From contig VBEQ01000061.1 in assembly GCA_005881235.1 (NCBI GenBank), positions 1 to 7,169 of the forward strand: a DNA stretch of 7,169 nt, written 5' to 3'. Shown piece after piece: positions 1 through 6,164 of this stretch (positions are counted from its first letter, which is position 1; each line of letters opens with the position of its first letter). Source of the stretch: Chloroflexota bacterium (GTDB lineage Bacteria > Chloroflexota > Dormibacteria > CF-121). Below the pieces are notes generated by a model. It saw only the letters and a program-made list of their open reading frames with translations. It searched no databases and had not been told where the DNA came from. Position numbers and translations under genes: made by a program.

Positions 1-195
1 CACCGTCGTCGGCCCTGACAAGGTCGCCCCTGCACTGGGCGCCGTGATACAGATCTGGACGACGTCGTTCGTCGAGGTGGTCGCGACGTTACAGGTCTGG
101 GCTGCGAATGCGGTGGGACTGCGTAACGCGGCGACGCTGAGCCCCAGCGCCAGGACCACTATCAGGGTGAGGGATCGACGAATGGCGGCACGCAT
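1..195 (-). CDS. Secreted protein, N-terminal part (runs off left edge)
   Basis: Sixty-five codons are visible from ATG at 195 to the window edge with no stop. The product opens with a classical signal peptide: basic MRAAIRR, a hydrophobic core around residues 9-23 (LTLIVVLALGLSVAA), and a likely cleavage after AFA or FAA near residues 29-32. The mature start, AQTCNVATTSTNDVVQICI, holds two cysteines (35 and 49). It is followed by PSAGATLSGPTTV, which resembles the first strand of bacterial Ig-like or carbohydrate-associated repeats; that resemblance is only suggestive. The start is firm: AAGGAG lies 8 nt upstream and overlaps the TAA stop of the glycosyltransferase-flippase gene, so the two are almost certainly cotranscribed and probably translationally coupled. 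By position it may be an exported protein acting on or bound to the polysaccharide. The true function is unknown because most of the protein is missing. Confidence 0.8.
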   Translation of the reverse strand, partial: MRAAIRRSLTLIVVLALGLSVAALRSPTAFAAQTCNVATTSTNDVVQICITAPSAGATLSGPTTV

Positions 196-203
196 CTTCT
201 TCA

Positions 204-209
204 CTCCTT
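204..209 (-). promoter_or_regulatory. Shine-Dalgarno over upstream stop codon
   Basis: Read on the minus strand this is AAGGAG, 8 nt before the ATG at 195. It shares bases with the TAA stop (210-208) of the flippase fusion, as TAAGGAG. The arrangement fixes the start of the secreted protein and links it to the polysaccharide genes. Confidence 0.75.
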
Positions 210-2760
210 ACTTGGCACCCATCGCGAGCTGCACCTGGGAGCCTGGGATGATGAGTCGTTTGAACTCGATCGCAACCCGCCGGTCGGCGAGCGCGACCGC
301 GAGTACCGCACCGGCCGCCCCCGCGGCGAGGGCGAACGCCAGCCTGACCGGCTCCGGTCCGACCATCAAGAAGCGCACGGGCGCCATGGCGAGCGCGACA
401 CCGAGCGCCACCGCCGCAGCCGGCTCCAGCGCCCGAATGATCTGGCGGAGCGGGATGCCAAGAACCCTGGACGCCACCACCTGCATGACGAGGGCAAGTG
501 GGAGCGCGGCGGCCGCCTGCGCCCAGGAGACACCGTCGATCCCGAACCTCGCCCCGATGAGTAACGCGGGTGCCACCACCGCGAGCCGCAGCAGCGACAG
601 GCGCACGAGCAGGTCGGGACGCCCGATACCACGGAACGCCTCGTGCGGCCCGAGGCCAAGAGATCGAAACGTCGCGTAGAGCGCGAGCGCTTCCAGCGGG
701 ACGATCGCCGCTCCCCACGCCCGGCCGAACGCGACGTCCACGATCATGGGCGCCGCCATCGCGAGGCCCACACCGGCCGCCGCGCCGTAGATCGCTTGCA
801 CGCGCAGCCCCAACAGGTAGCCGCCGTGCAGGCGCTGCTCGTTCTCCCGCACGCGGCTGAAGAGCGGGAAGGCGACCACCGAAATGACGTTGAAGACACT
901 GATGATGACCAGCTCTGGGAGCCGGAAGCCGAGCGTGTAGTAGGCGAGGGCCTTCGCGCCCAGCAACCGGCCGACGATCAGGTAGTCGATGTTGAAGACC
1001 AGGCAGAGCAGCAGCGCCGTTCCTGCCGCGGGCACGCCGAATTGCAACAGGGGACGAAGACCGGCTCCCCGCAGGCGCCAGAAGGAGCGGCCGGGGCGGT
1101 AGGGGACGGCCCACCAGAGCAGCAGGCTCCATACCATGCAACCGGCCAGGTAGCCGTCGATGATGGCCCACGGTCCGTAGCCCGTAACGGCGAGCGCCAC
1201 GGAGAGGGCGCCCTGCGCCGTGGCCCGACCGAGCTCAGCGATCGTGCGCGGGCGGAAGTGCAGGCTCTTGCGCAGCAGCGCGTCCGGAACCTGTCCGGAG
1301 GCGCGCACCATCAGGGAGAGCGATAGCGCCCGAAACATCCCGGTCACCTCGGGGTGACCGAAGAAGGACGCCACGAGGGGGGCCGCCAGCATCGCTATGA
1401 CCACGAACGTCCCCGAAACGGCGAGGCAGACCAGCAGGGCGGCGTCGTTGCGGCGCCGCTCCAGCGGAAAGAAGACCAGCGCCTGGGCCAGCCCGAGGTC
1501 GGTTACAACATCGGCAAAGGTGATGAAGACCAGCGCGAGAGCGACGACGCCAAATGCGGACGGCTGGAGCAGATGGGCCAGGATTGCGGTCGCCACCAGC
1601 ACCAGAGCCTTGCCGGCGAAAAACGACACGGACTGCCAGGCGACGCCGTGAACGGCAGCCCGTGCCAGCCCGCCACCGATCGGGGACCCTCCCCTGTTTG
1701 CCGGAGAGCGTCGGGGAAGGGATAGTCGTCGCCGGGCCAACCCTTCCCAGAAGCCAAGACCCCAGCCGACATGCATCGCGAGGAAGGCGGCCGGCAGGTA
1801 GCGCCGAGCGCGGGGGTCCAGAGCGCGGGAGGTGTGCGCGGTCGCGAAGGCGAGGCCGAGGAGGTAGACGGCAAACGGAAGCGCGGCGAGCAGGCGCAGC
1901 ATGGGGAGAAGAAGAAGGCCTCCGAGCCAGGAACCCAGCAGGCCCGGCGCCGCGAGGTGGCGCGGCTGGAGTGAGGCTGGGTGCAGGCGGGCGACGTCCG
2001 CCTTGCCGCGACCGTAGCGACGGTATTGATGAAAAAGATCCGGCACGGACTGGCGGCATTGCCAGTCGATCTTCAGCTCAGGGTCGAAGAGCAGTTTGCG
2101 GCCGTGCTGCCGGAGGCGATAGTCGAACTCGAAGTCCTCGTTGGCCAGCAGCCGCTCGTCCCAGCCGCCGAGCTCGCGCGCCAGCGCGGTCGGGTAGGCG
2201 CCGAACGGGATGTGGTCCACCGTCTGGACGGAGCGACCGTGGTGGTAGGTGGAGTTGCCGACGCCAAAGGGGGAGGCCATGGCGGCGGCGATCGCGCGGC
2301 CGGCCGGCGTGACGCCCTGCCCATCTTTCCGGCCACCGACCCCGCCCCAGTCGCCGGACTCGAGGTGATGGACGAGCCGGCGCACATAATCGGGCGGCAC
2401 GCTGGCGTGCGCATCGACGCGGATGAGCCACGAACCGCGCGCCGCGCGAAGGGCGAGGTTGAGTGAGGCCGGGATGGTGCCCCGGGGGTTGACGAGGAGT
2501 TCGACGCGGTGGTCCCGGCGGGCGAAGCTCTGGACGATGGCGCCGGTGCCGTCCGTCGACGCGCCATCGACGACGAGCACCTGGAGATTGCGCCAGTCCT
2601 GGCCGAGGATCGAGGTCAGGCAGTGCCCGAGGTTGGTTTCCTCATTACGGGCTGGTACGACGACCGTAACGAGCTCCTGGTCGAGCATCGAGCTCAGGTA
2701 AGGCCCGAGGCTGGCTTCCTCGTTAGGGGCCGGTAGGGGGACCGTCACCAGCTTCGACAT
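208..2760 (-). CDS. Bifunctional GT2 glycosyltransferase (ExoA-like) fused to Wzx-type polysaccharide flippase
   Basis: This 850-residue protein has two complete parts. Residues 1 to about 345 form a family 2 glycosyltransferase like ExoA of succinoglycan synthesis. It shows the N-terminal strand VTVVVPARNEE (31-41), VVDGASTDGT (63-72), the metal site RVDAH (114-118), the PFGAYP region (185-190), the catalytic-loop NEDFEF (208-213), HQYRRYGRGK (244-253), then hydrophobic segments near 272-307 and 322-338. A Pro/Gly/Arg linker (about 347-364) leads to a 486-residue polytopic domain of the WzxC/Polysacc_synt type, with LLQPSAFGVVALAL and FNIDYLIVGRLLGAKALAYY as recognisable segments. Predicted roles are adding a sugar to the lipid-linked repeat unit at the cytoplasmic face, then flipping the unit across the membrane. 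The start ATG overlaps the preceding stop as TGATG. An alternative ATG at residue 25 would omit one copy of a duplicated N-terminal segment. The longer ORF back to 2904 lies inside the preceding gene and was not used. Confidence 0.88.
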   Translation of the reverse strand: MSKLVTVPLPAPNEEASLGPYLSSMLDQELVTVVVPARNEETNLGHCLTSILGQDWRNLQVLVVDGASTDGTGAIVQSFARRDHRVELLVNPRGTIPASLNLALRAARGSWLIRVDAHASVPPDYVRRLVHHLESGDWGGVGGRKDGQGVTPAGRAIAAAMASPFGVGNSTYHHGRSVQTVDHIPFGAYPTALARELGGWDERLLANEDFEFDYRLRQHGRKLLFDPELKIDWQCRQSVPDLFHQYRRYGRGKADVARLHPASLQPRHLAAPGLLGSWLGGLLLLPMLRLLAALPFAVYLLGLAFATAHTSRALDPRARRYLPAAFLAMHVGWGLGFWEGLARRRLSLPRRSPANRGGSPIGGGLARAAVHGVAWQSVSFFAGKALVLVATAILAHLLQPSAFGVVALALVFITFADVVTDLGLAQALVFFPLERRRNDAALLVCLAVSGTFVVIAMLAAPLVASFFGHPEVTGMFRALSLSLMVRASGQVPDALLRKSLHFRPRTIAELGRATAQGALSVALAVTGYGPWAIIDGYLAGCMVWSLLLWWAVPYRPGRSFWRLRGAGLRPLLQFGVPAAGTALLLCLVFNIDYLIVGRLLGAKALAYYTLGFRLPELVIISVFNVISVVAFPLFSRVRENEQRLHGGYLLGLRVQAIYGAAAGVGLAMAAPMIVDVAFGRAWGAAIVPLEALALYATFRSLGLGPHEAFRGIGRPDLLVRLSLLRLAVVAPALLIGARFGIDGVSWAQAAAALPLALVMQVVASRVLGIPLRQIIRALEPAAAVALGVALAMAPVRFLMVGPEPVRLAFALAAGAAGAVLAVALADRRVAIEFKRLIIPGSQVQLAMGAK
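1687..1695 (-). other. Shine-Dalgarno-like purine run at the fusion linker
   Basis: On the minus strand this reads AGGGGAGGG, inside the linker between the glycosyltransferase and flippase domains. No in-frame ATG, GTG or TTG follows at a usable distance; the nearby GTG is out of frame. It could be a relic of a former gene junction, or chance composition. Confidence 0.25.
2600..2755 (-). repeat. Diverged 78-bp tandem duplication at the 5' end of the fusion gene
   Basis: Two adjacent 78-bp units (2600-2677 and 2678-2755) align without gaps and match at about 61 of 78 positions. They encode 26-residue units: LVTVPLPAPNEEASLGPYLSSMLDQE, split here as residues 4-17 and 18-29, and its downstream partner beginning LVTVVVPARNEE. 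The downstream copy keeps the usual GT2 strand sequence; the upstream copy has lost the Arg of ARNEE and gained prolines. The reading frame is preserved in both. Confidence 0.85.
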
Positions 2761-4187
2761 CACAGGCAACGAAGGATCTCGCCGACCGTGCGCAGCACGA
2801 TGACGAGGTCGAGCCAGGGAGACCAATGCTCGATGTAGTAGTTGTCCATCCGCACGCGCTCGGTGATCGAGGTATCCCCGCGCAGCTTGTTGACCTGGGC
2901 CCATCCCGTGATGCCGACCGGCGCGCGATGGCGATCCTCGTAATGGGGGACTTCCGTGCCGAACTGCTCCACGAAGTGGGGCCGTTCCGGTCGCGGGCCG
3001 ATCAGTGACATGTCGCCGCGCAGGACGTTGTAGAGCTGCGGTAGCTCGTCGATCGATGTCTTGCGCAAGAGCCGTCCGACCGGGGTGACCCGATGGTCGT
3101 TCGCCACTGACCAGGTTGTGTCGGAGTCCGAGTTCACGCGCATGCTGCGGAACTTGAGGAGATCGAAAGGCTTGCCGCCGCGCCCAATTCGACGCTGCCG
3201 GAAGAAGACCGGACCTGGGCTGGAAAGGCGAACCACCGCCGCTGCGGTCACGAAGATCGGGGCGCTCAACGCGAGCAGCGAAAAGGCGATCGTCACGTCG
3301 AGTGCCCGCTTGACGCGCAGGCGGCTCGGGCGGCCGAGCGCGGGTGGCGGCACCCGGAGCAACGAGATACCCACGACGTCATCGACGTGGTGCGCGTCGG
3401 GGGCGATCGCAAGGTCGGCGCCGCGGGCGATCAGATGTGTGCGCACGCGCAGGGCCTGGCAACCGCGGACCATCTGAACCAGATCGAGGTTGCGACCGAA
3501 CCCGATGATCACCCGTCGCACCTCGAACTGCCGGACGACCCGCTCCAGGTTGCCGTAGTCGCCCAGCACCGCCATCGATGCACCGCTGGCGATCCGCCGC
3601 GCGTCGAGGAACCCGATCGGCTGCAGACCAAATTCGGGATGATCCGCGAGCGTGGTGGCGAGCCGCGTGCTGAGCGGGCCCGCACCGACGATCAGGGTCC
3701 GCTCGCTCACCAGGTGGTGCGATCGCATCGACCGGATGGCGGCGTAAGCGAGTAATCGTCCAAGGAGAAGCGCGCCCAAGCCGACGAGGGCGAGGCGAAG
3801 ACGGGCCTCGACCGCGACCATCGAGGGCGCGAGCAGTAACGTCCCGGTCAGCGCGATCGCGACCCAGGCCGCGATCGAGGGCGCATCCTTGAGCACGCGC
3901 AGGTCGACCCGTGCATCGTGCTTTCCGGTGGCCGCCAGCCCGGCCAGCGCCAGCAGGGCGAAGCTGAGGCCGATGCGATGGGTGTTGGCGGTGATGACCA
4001 GCGTGGCCAGCAGGGCGATCGCGTCCGCGACCGGGGTGGCGGCCCTGATGGCGAAGCGCCCGGCCGAAGTCGCTGTGGGGCTGAGCGCGGCGAGATCGAG
4101 GCCAGCGTCGACGGGATATGCTGATGAAGGCGCGTCCAGACGAAACGCCGGATCGAGTGTGAGGCGAGAAACCTTTTCGTTCAGCAC
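2760..4187 (-). CDS. Exopolysaccharide polyprenyl-phosphate hexose-1-phosphate transferase (initiating sugar transferase)
   Basis: This integral membrane enzyme starts polysaccharide repeat-unit assembly by moving a sugar-1-phosphate from a UDP-sugar to undecaprenyl phosphate. Read from GTG 4187 it has 475 residues, typical for the WbaP/WcaJ/CpsE-like family. Hydrophobic segments lie near 51-87 and 103-150, then a Rossmann-like region begins with RTLIVGAG (163-170). A further membrane segment (about 299-320) precedes the catalytic domain. That domain carries VKRALDV (292-298), PVFFRQRRIG (326-335), FDLLKFRSM (341-349), DELPQLYNVLRGDMSLIGPRP (380-400), and ITGWAQVN with RGDTS and DNYYIEHWS (426-456). 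GTG 4187 is preferred because GAGAGG sits 7 nt upstream. The ATG at 4280 has no ribosome site and would add 31 hydrophilic residues. The stop overlaps the next start. The sugar donor cannot be read from sequence alone. Confidence 0.93.
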   Translation of the reverse strand: MLNEKVSRLTLDPAFRLDAPSSAYPVDAGLDLAALSPTATSAGRFAIRAATPVADAIALLATLVITANTHRIGLSFALLALAGLAATGKHDARVDLRVLKDAPSIAAWVAIALTGTLLLAPSMVAVEARLRLALVGLGALLLGRLLAYAAIRSMRSHHLVSERTLIVGAGPLSTRLATTLADHPEFGLQPIGFLDARRIASGASMAVLGDYGNLERVVRQFEVRRVIIGFGRNLDLVQMVRGCQALRVRTHLIARGADLAIAPDAHHVDDVVGISLLRVPPPALGRPSRLRVKRALDVTIAFSLLALSAPIFVTAAAVVRLSSPGPVFFRQRRIGRGGKPFDLLKFRSMRVNSDSDTTWSVANDHRVTPVGRLLRKTSIDELPQLYNVLRGDMSLIGPRPERPHFVEQFGTEVPHYEDRHRAPVGITGWAQVNKLRGDTSITERVRMDNYYIEHWSPWLDLVIVLRTVGEILRCL

Positions 4188-4194
4188 GATGCAG

Positions 4195-4200
4195 CCTCTC
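4195..4200 (-). promoter_or_regulatory. Shine-Dalgarno deciding the GTG start of the sugar transferase
   Basis: On the minus strand this is GAGAGG with a 7-nt spacer to GTG at 4187. The competing ATG at 4280 has only pyrimidine-rich or mixed sequence upstream. Confidence 0.6.
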
Positions 4201-4233
4201 GCCCCGCGCGGATCGCTGCTAGCCTGGTCATCT

Positions 4234-4270
4234 CCCGTCACCCACGATATGGAGCGCACCCGGTGACGGG
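4234..4270. promoter_or_regulatory. 9-bp perfect inverted repeat upstream of the polysaccharide genes
   Basis: CCCGTCACC (4234-4242) and GGTGACGGG (4262-4270) are exact reverse complements separated by 19 nt. The site lies 47 bp or more upstream of the GTG at 4187, in the leader or promoter of the sugar transferase. It could be a two-site operator with arm centres 28 bp apart, or a long-loop hairpin. No T-tract follows, so it is not a typical terminator. Confidence 0.45.
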
Positions 4271-4288
4271 GAATGGGCATTACGCGAA

Positions 4289-4304
4289 GTCCACGCGTCC
4301 ACGC
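4289..4304. repeat. Tandem octamer GTCCACGC x2
   Basis: The octamer GTCCACGC occurs twice head to tail (4289-4296 and 4297-4304); on the transcribed minus strand it reads GCGTGGAC twice. It lies between the inverted repeat and the phased GTCCC blocks in the same intergenic gap. It may be a pair of protein-binding half-sites, or chance. Confidence 0.4.
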
Positions 4305-4323
4305 ACCTAGGACGCCGGGGTAT

Positions 4324-4350
4324 CTGTCCCATGTCGGGACAGCGGGTCCC
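4324..4350. promoter_or_regulatory. Phased GTCCC/GGGAC blocks with a 7-bp hairpin
   Basis: GTCCC (4326-4330), GGGAC (4336-4340) and GTCCC (4346-4350) repeat every 10 bp, so they fall on one face of the helix. The first two extend to CTGTCCC/GGGACAG (4324-4342), a 7-bp stem with a 5-nt loop. The site begins just after the stop of the minus-strand regulator. It may be an operator for the polysaccharide genes. A weak terminator for the regulator is the alternative, but no T-run follows. Confidence 0.45.
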
Positions 4351-4351
4351 G

Positions 4352-5002
4352 CTAGGGCTCGACCAACCCTTTGCGGACCGCGTAGAGCACGGCCTGCGAG
4401 CGATCGTAGATCTGCAACTTCTCGTACATGTGGCTGACGTGGTTGCGAACGGTCTTCTCGCTGATGCCCAGCCGGCGGGCGATCTGCTTGTTCGCGAGTC
4501 CGGTGGCGAGCAATTTGAGGATCTCGATTTCACGCCCGGTCAGGCCGTCGTAGAACTCCTTGGGCGTTGCCGTGCCACTCAGCAGGTCGAGGACCCGGTT
4601 CGCGACCGCGTTCGCCATCACACGCTCGCCGCTGATGACGGCCATGATGCTGGAGACGATGGCGTCGGGCTGGGAGTCCTTGAGGACGTAGCCGCTGGCC
4701 CCCGCCCGCAGCGCTTGCAGGACGTAGCTGTCGGCATCGAAGGTGCTGAGGATCAAGACCTTGATTTCCGGATGCTCGGCGCGCAGCCGGCGCGTCGCCT
4801 CCACGCCATCAAGCTTGGGCATCTTGAGGTCCATCAGGATGACGTCCGGTGTCAGCGATGGCCCCCGTTCGACCAGGTCCGCGCCGTCGACTGCCTCGCC
4901 GACGACTTCGACCCGCGGGTCCTCATCGAGCAACCGGGCCAGCCCGGTTCGAAAGAGCGTTTGGTCGTCGGCGATCATGACTCTGGCCGCCCGAGTCGCC
5001 AT
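4352..5002 (-). CDS. NarL/FixJ-family response regulator
   Basis: This 216-residue cytoplasmic regulator has a receiver domain (about 7-125) and a LuxR-type helix-turn-helix (about 153-214). The receiver has the acidic pair Asp12-Asp13, phosphoacceptor Asp58 in LMDLKMP, Thr87 and Lys109, so it should be phosphorylatable. The output domain reads LTGREIEILKLLATG, then NKQIARRLGISEKTVRNHVS, ending IYDRSQAVLYAVRKGLVEP. The start at ATG 5002 is fixed by AGGAGG 6 nt upstream; the open frame continues to 5473 only as an antisense shadow of the divergent gene. No histidine kinase is encoded in the window, so its partner is unknown. It lies directly upstream of the polysaccharide genes, in the same direction with a 164-nt gap, which makes it a plausible controller of them. 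That is inference from position. Confidence 0.95.
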   Translation of the reverse strand: MATRAARVMIADDQTLFRTGLARLLDEDPRVEVVGEAVDGADLVERGPSLTPDVILMDLKMPKLDGVEATRRLRAEHPEIKVLILSTFDADSYVLQALRAGASGYVLKDSQPDAIVSSIMAVISGERVMANAVANRVLDLLSGTATPKEFYDGLTGREIEILKLLATGLANKQIARRLGISEKTVRNHVSHMYEKLQIYDRSQAVLYAVRKGLVEP

Positions 5003-5106
5003 GCGGGACCTCCTCGCTGTGGGTTCTGATCCCACGGTAGGGGGGTGCCAGGGTCCCGGGCAATAGGCTTTTTTCCTAGCAGGCTTCGTAACATGGAGGA
5101 GATGAC
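5003..5106. promoter_or_regulatory. Divergent intergenic region between two response regulators
   Basis: This 104-bp gap must hold the promoters of both regulators or share a control site. It contains both Shine-Dalgarnos (AGGAGG at 5009-5014 on minus, GGAGG at 5095-5099 on plus), a small GTGGG/CCCAC dyad (5019-5035), a CCCGGG palindrome, and a T-run (5070-5075) near CAATAG that is the most AT-rich patch. I could not assign a clear -35/-10 pair in either direction. Confidence 0.5.
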
Positions 5107-5748
5107 GTGATAAAGGTCCTGCTCGTTGATGACAACGCACTCTTCCGCGATGGCATCGTGCAGATCCTGCACGCGGATGGGCGCTTCCAGGTCGTCGGCC
5201 AGGCATCTGACGGGGCCGAGGGGATTGCGGCGGCCGGGCGTTTGCGGCCTGACCTGATCCTGATGGACCTGCGGATGCCGGGGATGGGTGGGGTCGAGGC
5301 GATTCGCGCCATTCGGGCCGACGCACCGCAGGTGCCGATCGGGGTGCTGACCATGTTCGAAAGCGCCGAGTCGGTGCAGTCCGCGCTGCAGGCGGGTGCG
5401 AGCGGGTACGTCGCCAAGGACGCGACCCCGGACGATTTCTGTGAAGCGGCAAGCTCGTTGGCGCAGGGCACACGCCAGGTCATCGCGATCCCGAACGCCC
5501 TGGCGACCAGGACCGACGGCAACCATTCCAGTGTTCTTCTCGCCCGTCTGACCGATCGAGAGCGGGAGGTGTTGCGGGCCCTGTCGACCGGCGCCAGCAC
5601 GGCAGAAATCGCCCGCGCCCTCGGCATCACGACGAAAACGCTCCGAAACCACATCAGCGCCACCTACCATAAGCTCGGCATTTACGATCGCGCCCAGGCC
5701 GTGATCCTGGCGGTTCGCGAAGGACTGGTCGACGTCCAGTCGCCCTAG
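5107..5748 (+). CDS. NarL/FixJ-family response regulator (paralogue of the divergent one)
   Basis: This 213-residue regulator has a receiver domain (about 1-120) with Asp8-Asp9, phosphoacceptor Asp54 in LMDLRMP, Thr82 and Lys104. A LuxR-type DNA-binding domain (about 148-207) reads LTDREREVLRALSTG, then EIARALGITTKTLRNHIS. The GTG start follows GGAGG with a 7-nt spacer. Its output domain matches the divergent regulator at about 37 of 61 positions, including the shared KLxIYDRxQAV and AVRxGLV ends, so the two are related by duplication or common family descent. The turn and recognition-helix residues differ (TTKTLRNHISATYHKL against SEKTVRNHVSHMYEKL), so target preference may differ. No kinase is adjacent. 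Its targets may include the divergent promoter or the downstream surface-protein genes; the sequence does not show which. Confidence 0.95.
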   Translation: MIKVLLVDDNALFRDGIVQILHADGRFQVVGQASDGAEGIAAAGRLRPDLILMDLRMPGMGGVEAIRAIRADAPQVPIGVLTMFESAESVQSALQAGASGYVAKDATPDDFCEAASSLAQGTRQVIAIPNALATRTDGNHSSVLLARLTDREREVLRALSTGASTAEIARALGITTKTLRNHISATYHKLGIYDRAQAVILAVREGLVDVQSP

Positions 5749-5820
5749 GCGAGCCGGGACGAGCGGCCCCGTCTCCGTGGGGTAAGTCCCATTGCGAAAC
5801 GGTGGCGTGGCGCCCTAGGC
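5741..5820. repeat. Direct 10-mer CGCCCTAGGC, two copies 70 bp apart
   Basis: Identical copies lie at 5741-5750, where they include the TAG stop of the second regulator, and at 5811-5820. The first copy also sits in a small TCGCC/GGCGA hairpin with a CTA loop (5740-5752). The rest of this 94-bp gap shows no clear promoter. The meaning is uncertain. Confidence 0.3.
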
Positions 5821-5842
5821 TCGAGGCAGAGGCTGGAACATC

Positions 5843-6130
5843 ATGCTTGACCCGGCGCCCGGACCGTCGACCGAGTACGCGCATCGTTGCCCGCTGCCCT
5901 GGCCGGTCGACCCCGAAGCGCCGGAAGGCCACGTCTGCGAATGCGGCCGAAAGTGGGTCTACCAGCCTGCGCATTGGGATCCGCTGTTGACCCTCGACGA
6001 GCTTCGGATGCGGCAGGAGGCCGGCGCCTTTCTGCGCAGCATCATTCCCTCATTTCACGCACCAGACCCAGCCGCTGCCCCGCTCGAACCCCGCGAGACG
6101 GCGGTCATCGTGCACCTGCCGCCGGCTTGA
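5843..6130 (+). CDS. Small Cys-containing hypothetical protein
   Basis: I do not recognise this 95-residue protein. It has no signal peptide or membrane segment. The centre contains Cys16 and then GHVCECGRKW (29-38), a C-x-C-G-R-x-W motif, with His14 and His30 next to the cysteines. This could form a small metal-binding knuckle, but three cysteines are fewer than in a standard zinc ribbon. A predicted helix follows (LTLDELRMRQEAGAFLRSI, 49-67), and the tail is Pro/Ala-rich. Codon third positions are GC-rich as in the neighbouring genes, which supports a real gene. The ribosome site is weak (AGAGG about 10 nt upstream). It follows the second regulator by 94 bp and may be cotranscribed with it. 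Overlapping frames at 5802-5990 and 5887-6162 look less protein-like. Confidence 0.6.
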   Translation: MLDPAPGPSTEYAHRCPLPWPVDPEAPEGHVCECGRKWVYQPAHWDPLLTLDELRMRQEAGAFLRSIIPSFHAPDPAAAPLEPRETAVIVHLPPA

Positions 6131-6156
6131 CACAAGGACCGGTCGAACGGCACAGT
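6127..6156 (+). promoter_or_regulatory. Candidate promoter of the Pro/Ser-rich protein gene
   Basis: A perfect TTGACA (6127-6132) overlaps the TGA stop of the preceding small gene. An 18-nt spacer leads to CACAGT (6151-6156), only a 3 of 6 match to TATAAT. TAATTA at 6174-6179, in the only AT-rich patch here, is an alternative -10 but lacks a good -35. The -35 match is real; promoter function is inferred. Confidence 0.35.
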
Positions 6157-6164
6157 ATGTGATA

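Noticed and set aside
89..1171. 360-residue minus-strand open frame within the flippase region
   Set aside because: Arg/Gly/Ala/Pro-rich composition and no domain. It overlaps the convincing flippase frame on the same strand, so it is a high-GC shadow.
643..1326. Plus-strand 227-residue frame, and others opposite the flippase and transferase genes
   Set aside because: Charged low-complexity translations antisense to genes with clear domain content; typical antisense shadows in GC-rich DNA.
2761..2904. Upstream extension of the fusion gene to an ATG at 2904
   Set aside because: The extra 48 residues lie wholly inside the sugar transferase C-terminus in another frame and have no family resemblance. 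The TGATG-coupled ATG at 2760 is the natural start.
4188..4280. N-terminal extension of the sugar transferase to ATG 4280
   Set aside because: No ribosome site upstream, hydrophilic and unlike the family, and it would cover the inverted repeat. GTG 4187 has GAGAGG at 7 nt.
5093..5110. Six-codon mini-frame ATG...TGA overlapping the GTG start of the second regulator
   Set aside because: The ATG falls in the Shine-Dalgarno region and has none of its own. It is likely a coincidence of the GGAGGAGATGAC sequence.
5003..5670. Long minus-strand frames opposite the second regulator (start 5473, 5663 or 5670)
   Set aside because: They are antisense to a clear response regulator with all catalytic residues. 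Their sequences show only composition-driven residues.
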